Shown here piece by piece: positions 14,683 to 20,792 of a stretch of DNA of 34,348 bases; position 1 is the first letter of the stretch; every line of letters begins with the position of its first letter. This DNA comes from a virus. The DNA is taken from positions 1 to 34,348 of the IMG/VR virus record IMGVR_UViG_3300025674_000176. One strand, written 5' to 3'. A program made the position numbers and the translations under genes. The notes beneath the pieces are model-generated. The model was given only the letters and a program-made list of their open reading frames with translations, did not search any database and was not told the origin of the DNA.

Positions 14683-14964
14683 TCATTGGTCGGTCTTGGG
14701 TGGCACGTCACAGTCGATGCGAACAACAGTGTTGTTCTCAGCCACGACCTCTTTGCCCCCTTTGATTTCCCACCGCCCAAGCTCATAGCTCCAAGTCAGC
14801 GTTTGACCACAAGCATCCTTCCCAAACTTAGGGGTGGCTGCTGACCGCGCCAAGTCGGCCCAGTCAACACCACTCATCCTGTCTTTGGTGCAGGCTGCCA
14901 AGAAGAGGATTGTGACGGCCAACAGCCCCACAATCATACAGTCTCGCTTAACCTTTGTGCGCAT
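14683..14964 (-). CDS. Small lipoprotein, possible o-spanin
   Basis: 93 residues with a clear type II signal peptide: basic start MRTKVKRD, hydrophobic core, then lipobox LAAC with the lipidated cysteine at residue 25. The mature part (~69 residues) is soluble and contains three further cysteines. In a lysis cluster such a protein may be the outer-membrane partner (Rz1-like o-spanin) of the coiled-coil protein at 14158-14424. It lacks the proline-rich character of classic Rz1, and the order with the holin-like gene in between is unusual, so the role is tentative. A diderm host is implied if correct. Confidence 0.65.
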   Translation of the reverse strand: MRTKVKRDCMIVGLLAVTILFLAACTKDRMSGVDWADLARSAATPKFGKDACGQTLTWSYELGRWEIKGGKEVVAENNTVVRIDCDVPPKTDQ

Positions 14965-14980
14965 CTCGAACCTCTCTTTT

Positions 14981-14995
14981 TATTACCCAGTACTA
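14981..14995. repeat. Motif A site TATTACCCAGTACTA
   Basis: Forms the last codons and the double stop of the endolysin gene. With three more T residues it is an 18-mer identical to 20775-20792. Confidence 0.85.
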
Positions 14996-16002
14996 GACTC
15001 GACCATGATCCAGTCGTGGGCCACAACGTCCTCGTCCCTGATTACACACCCTGGTCTCTTGGCTGCTTTGTACTTGCCCTCACAGTACAGCAGGCGATCA
15101 GTGGCTGCTGCAAAGGACAGTCCCTCAGTTGGCTCAGGACAGAGGGTTTGGCTCAGTTCACGCAGAAAGCCGCGCCTCTCAGAGTGCAGCTTTGAGGCAG
15201 ACCTGAAGTGCTTGAAAGACCAATAACAGATCCGTCTATACCCCAGGCTGATGTTGATGTCAGCCGCTTGTCTCAAAGCCTCAATCCCTGTCGGTCCTGT
15301 TGGGTGGTCCTGAGCAAAGATGGCAGACCCTGCGACGAGCATATCAACGTGGCCGTCTTCTAAGAGGGGCGACCATGTGTCCCAAGTACCGCGCTGAATC
15401 GGGCCGACGCGGAAGTACGGATTGGCCGACCAGTGGTTGGGTCCTTGGTACTGGGAGTAGGCTTGAGGGGTCGCACGATGCACTGACTCATGGCGCAACA
15501 GACTGGCGTCTTGCAGTCTGATGCCCTTTCTGGGCGGGATGGCAGTGACAGACAGGTAGGTCAGGCAGTGCTTTGATTGAGCCTCAGCCAGTCCATCACA
15601 GAGCCTGTCGGCCAAGACAGCGCCCCCAGGTCCCCACCCAGTCGCATTGTACCGCCCCTCGGCGTCGATGCAGACAAAATCAGGGACTAAAGAGCGAGGT
15701 GCGCCCTCACCATAAATCTTGCCCACATCTTTGACCAGAGCATCGACAGCCTCAACCGTGGCTGCTGGCCAGACCATGATGCCCACCTGAGTCGCACCCG
15801 CGCACCTAAGAGCTAGAATCGCGTCTCTCAGATGATCGACCTTCCACCGACTCAAGTACAGAGGCTTCACACCCACATTCGTCACAATGATCGGGCAGGT
15901 GATGCCTGAGTCTTTGACAATCTGGTTGGCCCAACTGGTCAGGTTGCTAGGGCTTGGTTGAGGACCATCAATCCACGCCCCCACCTCAATATACTTTGTC
16001 AC
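14983..16002 (-). CDS. Putative endolysin, TIM-barrel glycosidase-like
   Basis: 339 residues. Alternating strands and helices suggest a (beta/alpha)8 barrel: QVGIMVWPA, then PDFVCIDAEGRYN with a strand-ending D-x-E pair as in GH25-type or related muramidases, then HCLTYLSVT and RRICYWSFKHF. There is no signal peptide, so it would depend on the holin. It starts the lysis block, followed by lipoprotein, holin-like and spanin-like genes. A motif A palindrome forms its last codons and a double stop (TAATAA). An alternative is a virion-associated cell wall hydrolase, given its place right after the fibre genes. The glycosidase family is not certain. Confidence 0.6.
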   Translation of the reverse strand: MTKYIEVGAWIDGPQPSPSNLTSWANQIVKDSGITCPIIVTNVGVKPLYLSRWKVDHLRDAILALRCAGATQVGIMVWPAATVEAVDALVKDVGKIYGEGAPRSLVPDFVCIDAEGRYNATGWGPGGAVLADRLCDGLAEAQSKHCLTYLSVTAIPPRKGIRLQDASLLRHESVHRATPQAYSQYQGPNHWSANPYFRVGPIQRGTWDTWSPLLEDGHVDMLVAGSAIFAQDHPTGPTGIEALRQAADINISLGYRRICYWSFKHFRSASKLHSERRGFLRELSQTLCPEPTEGLSFAAATDRLLYCEGKYKAAKRPGCVIRDEDVVAHDWIMVESSTG

Positions 16003-16322
16003 GCCATGCCCTCCAGATGCTCATAAATGGTTGCCAACAACTCAGCCTTGAGGCTGGTCTCTGACAGACTCAGCCCGATCCCATCACCCAACACCACCAA
16101 TTCAGCCTTGGTCAGGCTGGCGGTCAGGTTAGAGTATGCCTCATCTAGTGTCAGCCCCACATCAATCGCCTCAATCGAGTCTGCCTCAAGCTCCACGTTC
16201 TGTGGGACAGCACAATAGAGGGCGAGCCGTGGCGATCCTACTGTGATCAGATACCCTGAAGTCGCCCTGATGCGCACTCTGGTTGGCTTCTCAGGCTCGT
16301 CGTATGTGTCGAAGATTCTCAT
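15999..16322 (-). CDS. HeH/SAP-domain protein, cassette copy 2
   Basis: 107 residues, paralogous to 17153-17476. The C-terminal ~50 residues are nearly identical between the two (GLTLDEAYSNLTASLTKAELV, then LSLSETSLKAELL). The core LTKAELVVLGDGIGLSLSETSLKAELLATI matches the helix-extended-loop-helix (HeH/SAP) pattern found at the ends of some phage structural proteins. The N-terminal halves differ. Its start overlaps the stop of the fibre-like gene by four bases, and it overlaps the endolysin start. It may be a tail accessory or chaperone for its fibre partner; this is inferred from linkage. A motif B site is at 16234-16248, encoding LITVGSP. Confidence 0.65.
   Translation of the reverse strand: MRIFDTYDEPEKPTRVRIRATSGYLITVGSPRLALYCAVPQNVELEADSIEAIDVGLTLDEAYSNLTASLTKAELVVLGDGIGLSLSETSLKAELLATIYEHLEGMA
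16234..16248. repeat. Motif B site GATCCTACTGTGATC
   Basis: Inside the HeH protein gene, encoding LITVGSP. Confidence 0.7.
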
Positions 16323-17152
16323 GTCGTCACCAGTGCGTGTGCTTCAAAGTAATCGTGGACGGTCTGGCTACCAATCGACCCCTGCTGACACCCAAAGTAG
16401 GCTGCAAAGTTTGCTGTGGTTGATGGCAGGTCTGTCACCTCCACCATCAACGCTTCTTCAACAGGGTCGTCAATCCTCCTGAAGTACGTCATGTTGGTTT
16501 GTGTGGTGGTGTCGCAGTACATGATGTACCAGTCTGCATCAGTGCCACTTTGAACCGCACCCACAGCGGAGCCAAGATTGGTGGTGCCACTTTGCAGCAC
16601 ACTGAACGATCCAAGTGCGCCGTTGGTGGCGCTGATATGGAAGTTGTCAGCCCCTGTCAGTGTCCTCACAAAGAAGGACTGACCGTTAAGAGTGCCTGAG
16701 ATTGGCTGCGCCTTGACCAACAGCAGCACGCTTGTCTGGGCTGCTGTTGGGATGAAAGAAATCGCGGCGCTATCAAAGCTGCCACCGATGTTTGTGCCTG
16801 CGTCAGTTCTGAAGGGCGAGCCCCCACCACCTGACACCACACCAGCATTGTTCTCTGAGATGGTCCAGCCGCGAGCCACGATCTCAGCCTCAGTGTCAGT
16901 GACCACAAAGTGAGCGTCACCACTGGCGTTACTGACGTAGCCAGACACGCGAGGATAGAGGTCAGAGGGGATGAGGATGCCAGGACCGCTGCTTGTCAGC
17001 GCCACAAACAGTCGCTCGCTGTCAAGCTGATACAGGTCGCCGTCACTCGCGCCAGTATCAGCCCTGAGCGCATCAAGGGCTGTCTGGTAGTCGGTGTAAG
17101 GACCCTTTGGCCCACCTGATTCAGGGCTGACCCCAAAGTTTAAGAATGGCAT
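16319..17152 (-). CDS. Tail fibre or receptor-binding protein candidate, cassette copy 2
   Basis: 277 residues, paralogous to 17473-18282. The first ~110 residues are closely alike in both (MPFL-FG, PESG, KGPYTDY, ADxGASDGD, YQLD), including a shared NASGDAHF-type strand and RGW motif. After that the sequences share little. The variable part is rich in Gly, Ser and Thr with alternating strands (SFDSAAISFIPTAAQTSVLLLVKAQ, then TNMTYFRRIDDP), suggesting a jelly-roll or LamG-like receptor-binding head. A conserved attachment end plus a variable tip is the usual fibre design. It is co-translated with the HeH protein. Confidence 0.55.
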   Translation of the reverse strand: MPFLNFGVSPESGGPKGPYTDYQTALDALRADTGASDGDLYQLDSERLFVALTSSGPGILIPSDLYPRVSGYVSNASGDAHFVVTDTEAEIVARGWTISENNAGVVSGGGGSPFRTDAGTNIGGSFDSAAISFIPTAAQTSVLLLVKAQPISGTLNGQSFFVRTLTGADNFHISATNGALGSFSVLQSGTTNLGSAVGAVQSGTDADWYIMYCDTTTQTNMTYFRRIDDPVEEALMVEVTDLPSTTANFAAYFGCQQGSIGSQTVHDYFEAHALVTT

Positions 17153-17476
17153 TTAAAGGCCCCCCAGATGGTCCCAGATGGCGTCAAGAAGCTCAGCCTT
17201 GAGGCTTGTCTCAGACAGGCTCAGGCCGAGGTCGTCACCCAACACCACAAGCTCAGCCTTGGTCAAGCCATCAGTCAGGTCAGAGTAGGCTTGGTCAAGG
17301 GTCAGCCCAGTGTCAATGCGGGTGATGCCGACCCCCTCAATAGTGGTGAGGGTGGCGGTTGTGTGATGCTCAGCCTGTGCAGCGTCAGCCTGTGTGATGG
17401 TGTACCCAGCCAGCGCCTTGAACTGTACCCTCTCGGCTTTAAGCAAGTCGTCTTCGCTGTATTTATAAATGTTCAT
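17153..17476 (-). CDS. HeH/SAP-domain protein, cassette copy 1
   Basis: 107 residues, the same length as its paralogue at 15999-16322. The N-terminal half is different (MNIYKYSEDDLLKAERVQFK), but the C-terminal TGLTLDQAYSDLTDGLTKAELVVLGDDLGLSLSETSL block is shared almost residue for residue. It overlaps the fibre gene at 17473-18282 by four bases, exactly as the other pair does, and is directly adjacent to the next fibre gene. The tight linkage implies that each fibre needs its own partner. Function is unknown. Confidence 0.65.
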   Translation of the reverse strand: MNIYKYSEDDLLKAERVQFKALAGYTITQADAAQAEHHTTATLTTIEGVGITRIDTGLTLDQAYSDLTDGLTKAELVVLGDDLGLSLSETSLKAELLDAIWDHLGGL

Positions 17477-18282
17477 GCGCTGTACCTGAAGGCGGCAGCC
17501 TCTTCACACTGAATCTCGTGTGTCGGGCCAGTGGTGTTCACAGCATAAAATTTAATGGCGCTGTCTGTCGTTGTTGTGACGTGCTGTTTCTCCACCACAA
17601 TCTGGGGGTCACTATCAAGCTGGAACACTCGCTGAAGTGTTGTAGTCGAGGTGTCGTCAACCTCAATAGCCAGCCAGATCGGCGTTGATATTGTGGAATG
17701 AGTCAAGCCACCCCTGCTATCCGGCTCTACAGTGTTGTAGGCACTGAGCAGGTCGATCCCACCTGCGGCGGATCTTGTCAGCGTCAGACGCATCGAAATT
17801 GATCCAGTGTTTATAAACACGTTCCCATTCGCCATCACCGAGCCTGTAATACCCGTGATCTTGAAAATAAACAGACCCTTAGTGACAGCAGTTGTCGGGG
17901 TAAATTGAAACGTGGCAGTTTTGGTTTGCGGCGTCCCGCTGTTCACGATCAAGGCAGCGCCCGCGCTTTTAGTGACGGTGCCACTTGAAAGCACCGCTGC
18001 CCAGCCCCTGTCCGTCACATCAACCAGCGCGTCAGCTTTGGCAAATTCGGCGTTACCTGTGGCATTGGTGACGAGCCCACTGATGCGCTCATATGCCCTT
18101 GGTGGCACCAGCCAGCCAAGATCACCTGTCAAGGCTGCAAAGGTACTCCCATCATCAAGCTGATAGATGTCACCGTCACTGGCACCAGCATCAGCCCTGA
18201 GCGCTGCAAGGGCTGTGGTGTAGTCTGTGTAAGGACCTTTAACCCCTGATTCAGGGGTGATCCCAAAGTCTAAGAATGGCAT
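17473..18282 (-). CDS. Tail fibre or receptor-binding protein candidate, cassette copy 1
   Basis: 269 residues; the conserved first ~100 residues match 16319-17152, the rest does not. The variable part has repeated strand-like segments (TKTATFQFTPTTAVTKGLFIFKI, then SISMRLTLTRSA) suited to a beta-sandwich tip. It lies downstream of the tail tip genes and upstream of the second cassette. Two fibres with one attachment module would let the phage carry two specificities or two binding sites. No enzymatic motif is visible. Confidence 0.55.
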   Translation of the reverse strand: MPFLDFGITPESGVKGPYTDYTTALAALRADAGASDGDIYQLDDGSTFAALTGDLGWLVPPRAYERISGLVTNATGNAEFAKADALVDVTDRGWAAVLSSGTVTKSAGAALIVNSGTPQTKTATFQFTPTTAVTKGLFIFKITGITGSVMANGNVFINTGSISMRLTLTRSAAGGIDLLSAYNTVEPDSRGGLTHSTISTPIWLAIEVDDTSTTTLQRVFQLDSDPQIVVEKQHVTTTTDSAIKFYAVNTTGPTHEIQCEEAAAFRYSA

Positions 18283-18288
18283 GGCGCA

Positions 18289-18585
18289 TCACCCCTCCAG
18301 CACGGCGAGTTTGGTGGTGGCCGTGTCAGCGATACCACGAATCTGACCGCTTGGGACGGCAGCGACAAACTCAATGCTGCCCCCAGCCACGACCTTGAAG
18401 CCTGTGGTGGCGCTGGCGGTGTCGCCGTCAAAGGTGAGGTAAATCGTGTTTGCGCCGATGTTTTGAAGCAGCAGGTACTTGCGTGTCCCAGCCGCCAACA
18501 CCTCCATATCAGAGGTGAGCACATCAACGATGGATTGCTCCATAGACAGGGAGTTGGGGACGACGTGCGCTATGACTCTAGCCAT
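18289..18585 (-). CDS. Small structural protein, unknown
   Basis: 98 residues, mostly strand-forming: TRKYLLLQNIGANTIYLTFDGDTASATTGFKVVAGGSIEFV. This pattern occurs in small phage virion proteins that form a single beta-sandwich (tail or capsid accessory), but no named family is recognised. A strong AAGGAGG ribosome binding site precedes the ATG. The gene follows a likely terminator and a motif A/motif B cluster (18612-18653), so it may begin a separately controlled unit with the fibre cassettes. Confidence 0.6.
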   Translation of the reverse strand: MARVIAHVVPNSLSMEQSIVDVLTSDMEVLAAGTRKYLLLQNIGANTIYLTFDGDTASATTGFKVVAGGSIEFVAAVPSGQIRGIADTATTKLAVLEG

Positions 18586-18611
18586 GATGGCCTCCTTTTG
18601 AAAGTGCCCCT

Positions 18612-18626
18612 TATTACTGAGTAATA
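18612..18626. repeat. Motif A palindrome TATTACTGAGTAATA
   Basis: Perfect palindrome, intergenic, four bases from a motif B site, upstream of the 98-residue protein gene. Confidence 0.9.
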
Positions 18627-18629
18627 ACC

Positions 18630-18653
18630 GATCATGGTGTGATCGGTGTGATC
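18630..18653. repeat. Motif B site GATCATGGTGTGATC plus a third GATC
   Basis: Core at 18630-18644, with a third GATC at 18650-18653; intergenic, beside motif A. Confidence 0.85.
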
Positions 18654-18668
18654 AGGGGCGAGGGTGTA

Positions 18669-18684
18669 ACCCTCAAGTCAGGGT
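18669..18684. other. Small stem-loop in intergenic region
   Basis: ACCCT, six bases, AGGGT. An alternative partner AGGGT lies at 18661-18665, so two mutually exclusive small hairpins are possible beside the larger one at 18700-18720. Confidence 0.35.
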
Positions 18685-18699
18685 AAATGTAAAACATCA

Positions 18700-18720
18700 T
18701 GTGACCTGCACAAGGTCACA
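18700..18720 (-). terminator. Probable intrinsic terminator after the 183-residue tail gene
   Basis: TGTGACCT and AGGTCACA form a perfect 8-bp stem with a five-base loop. On the minus strand it is followed by a T-rich stretch (TTTTACATTT). The stem overlaps the stop codon of the gene at 18716-19267. The T run is interrupted, so termination may be partial. Confidence 0.5.
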
Positions 18721-19267
18721 GGCTTGTCTGGTCCTCAAGGGCTCGAAAGCCCCACAGGATCGCGTCTGTGGACGAGGGCACTGGTGCCATCGAGACTCTG
18801 ATAAAAACGTCTTGGACAGTACTCCATGTTTGGGTCTGACTTTCAGTGACTGGCGCAATCTCAGCGCCACCAGTGTACCCGCTGAGCAAAGCCCCAGTGT
18901 CAGTCCTGTAGACCTCGACCTTGATCTGACCTTGGTAGCGCGCCACCCAAGTCACTGACTGCCGCTCGACCCCCACCAAGGCAGGTGACTCAAGAGCGAT
19001 ATCAAAGGTCACGATGGCTGCTGTGGCTTGCTTGTAGATGTATGAGACGGTCGAGTCTGTGACGACCCCCTTGCTCCAGACATCTAGGAGGGCGCGTCTG
19101 TTGGTGGTGCTATAAACGTGATTTGAGTTTTCTAAAAGAATCTGCTGCTCATCAACTGCGCCACCGCCAATAATGTTCACACCATCAGCGACACTGATTT
19201 GGCCAGCCCCAGTCTCATCAGCAACTGAGCCGATGATGCGGAAGTAGGTGTTGTTTTGAATCGTCAT
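18716..19267 (-). CDS. Tail-associated protein, unknown
   Basis: 183 residues, no named family. It begins MTIQNNTYFRIIGSVADETGAGQISV and is rich in strand-forming stretches (VTFDIALESPALVGVERQSVTWVARYQGQIKVEVYR). No signal peptide or membrane span. Start and stop overlap by one base with the upstream tail gene, showing tight coupling. Position after the tail tip proteins and before the fibres suggests a baseplate or tip component. Confidence 0.6.
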   Translation of the reverse strand: MTIQNNTYFRIIGSVADETGAGQISVADGVNIIGGGAVDEQQILLENSNHVYSTTNRRALLDVWSKGVVTDSTVSYIYKQATAAIVTFDIALESPALVGVERQSVTWVARYQGQIKVEVYRTDTGALLSGYTGGAEIAPVTESQTQTWSTVQDVFIRVSMAPVPSSTDAILWGFRALEDQTSL

Positions 19268-20775
19268 CAGAAGCCCTCCCCCACCAGCACTGTGCAGGCT
19301 GGATAATACAGGACGATGCTTGGATCGACCGTGCCATTACTGATGGCTGGCTCGATGTCCTCACCCCTGAGTTGAAGGCGCAGCAATCGTGTCACGTCAG
19401 CTTGGCTGGCTGCCTGTTCCTCAAAGGACGCATCAATCAGCCTCAGCCCGTGCGTGCCATTAAGCACATCTGAGTAGCGCCAAGTGCCGTCAAGGTGCTG
19501 GGTGTTTGCCGCTGCAAAGGTGAAGTACAGTCGGTCGGCTGTTTCATTGATGCCTATCCCCGCGCCACTCAAAGGGGTCACGTCAACGACAGGACCTGAC
19601 ACCCCAGGGGTGGCCACACTCCCACCGCCAATATCCTCAAGGGTGGCGCGCAGTCTCACCCTGAAACTCTTTGCCTCTCTGTCGGTCGTTGACCCGACGA
19701 CGAGGGCCAGCACCCTATATCTGCGTCTGTACTTGGTGGCGGCTACGCGAGTGTTGACCTTGTATGTTGGTAGCTCACCCCCAACAGCCATGTAGGCGTC
19801 AAGATAGGTGGACTCTTCATAGTAGTCGGCCATGCCCCACATGCGCCCACTGTCGCGCACATCTGGCGAGCCGCCCACATTGACCACTCTTGTGCGCTCA
19901 GCAGACAAAGACCGTTGCCTTCTATAGACCTCAGAGTAGTTGCGCGCACGAGGGATCATCCCAGGTCTGAAGGCGTCTTGTTGGGATGATGGTGAGGTGA
20001 AGGCGGTCTCAGTCAGGCTCCACCCGTACAACAAGAACCGACCAATCTCAGTGATGGTAATCCTGAACTGCTGATAGGCGATCAGTCGTCTATCGAGCTT
20101 GGGCAGCACATAGACCTCATCGTGCCCGTTCTCATAGACGATCATCACAGGACCTTGGTACTGGTACACGTCGGCAGGGGATGTGCCTGTGCTGTCTTCA
20201 CTAAAGGTCATCTGCCATCTTTTAGTGTCGTCAAAGGTGGCTGCGAGTGTGCTGCCAAGGTCAATCTTGTAGCGGTTGGCTGAGATGTCGTTAGCGTGCC
20301 TGTCATCGCTGGCTTGGTTGCCCGTGTTTAGTTCAGACTGAAACACCAGCCAAGGGACGACCGCCTCACCAGACAAGTTGGTGACATCAAAGGTCAACTC
20401 GACTTCTTGGTCTGAAGCGTCGTCGAGGATAGGGGTCATGTCCAGATTATCGTAGATCGCCCCTGCCATAGTCATCAGGGCGATCCTGACATTGAGCGCT
20501 GTGCTACCAGCACCATCAAGACTGGCCAGCCCCCTGAGCTTGAGCGTCAGTTCTGTGCAGTTGGGGCTGATGTACCAAGGGCTTAGGGGCACGGCTGACA
20601 GACCAGCGCTGGCCAAGGTTGGACGAGCGTCTGAGCCGTAGCTCATCCCAGCACCCCTGCCCCTCTCGTCATGCGCCACGACCCCATTCTCGGCCATCTG
20701 CTGTGACACAAAGGCGTCAAGTGGTCTGCTGAGGGTCAAGTCAACGGCTGCACTGTCCAACTTCTTGAAGGCCAT
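19267..20775 (-). CDS. Tail tip or baseplate protein, unknown
   Basis: 502 residues, predominantly beta, no named family. It contains several sandwich-like stretches (ELTLKLRGLAS; QEVELTFDVTNLSGEAVVPWLVFQ; RYRVLALVVGSTTDREAKSFRVRLRAT). There is no good Shine-Dalgarno sequence before its ATG; instead a motif A palindrome (20778-20792) ends two bases from the ATG and contains the TAG stop of the upstream gene. Translation may therefore depend on coupling. The place in the tail gene order suggests a distal tail component that receives the fibres. Confidence 0.65.
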   Translation of the reverse strand: MAFKKLDSAAVDLTLSRPLDAFVSQQMAENGVVAHDERGRGAGMSYGSDARPTLASAGLSAVPLSPWYISPNCTELTLKLRGLASLDGAGSTALNVRIALMTMAGAIYDNLDMTPILDDASDQEVELTFDVTNLSGEAVVPWLVFQSELNTGNQASDDRHANDISANRYKIDLGSTLAATFDDTKRWQMTFSEDSTGTSPADVYQYQGPVMIVYENGHDEVYVLPKLDRRLIAYQQFRITITEIGRFLLYGWSLTETAFTSPSSQQDAFRPGMIPRARNYSEVYRRQRSLSAERTRVVNVGGSPDVRDSGRMWGMADYYEESTYLDAYMAVGGELPTYKVNTRVAATKYRRRYRVLALVVGSTTDREAKSFRVRLRATLEDIGGGSVATPGVSGPVVDVTPLSGAGIGINETADRLYFTFAAANTQHLDGTWRYSDVLNGTHGLRLIDASFEEQAASQADVTRLLRLQLRGEDIEPAISNGTVDPSIVLYYPACTVLVGEGF

Positions 20776-20777
20776 TT

Positions 20778-20792
20778 TATTACCCAGTACTA
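20778..20792. repeat. Motif A site TATTACCCAGTACTA
   Basis: Contains the TAG stop of the 750-residue gene and ends two bases from the ATG of the next gene. Confidence 0.85.

Larger units (their letters stand above)
15999..18282. repeat. Tandem duplication of a two-gene fibre cassette
   Basis: The blocks 17153-18282 (1130 bases) and 15999-17152 (1154 bases) each encode a fibre-like protein plus a 107-residue HeH protein, with the same order, the same four-base overlap, and conserved ends. The central parts have diverged beyond recognition. Confidence 0.85.
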
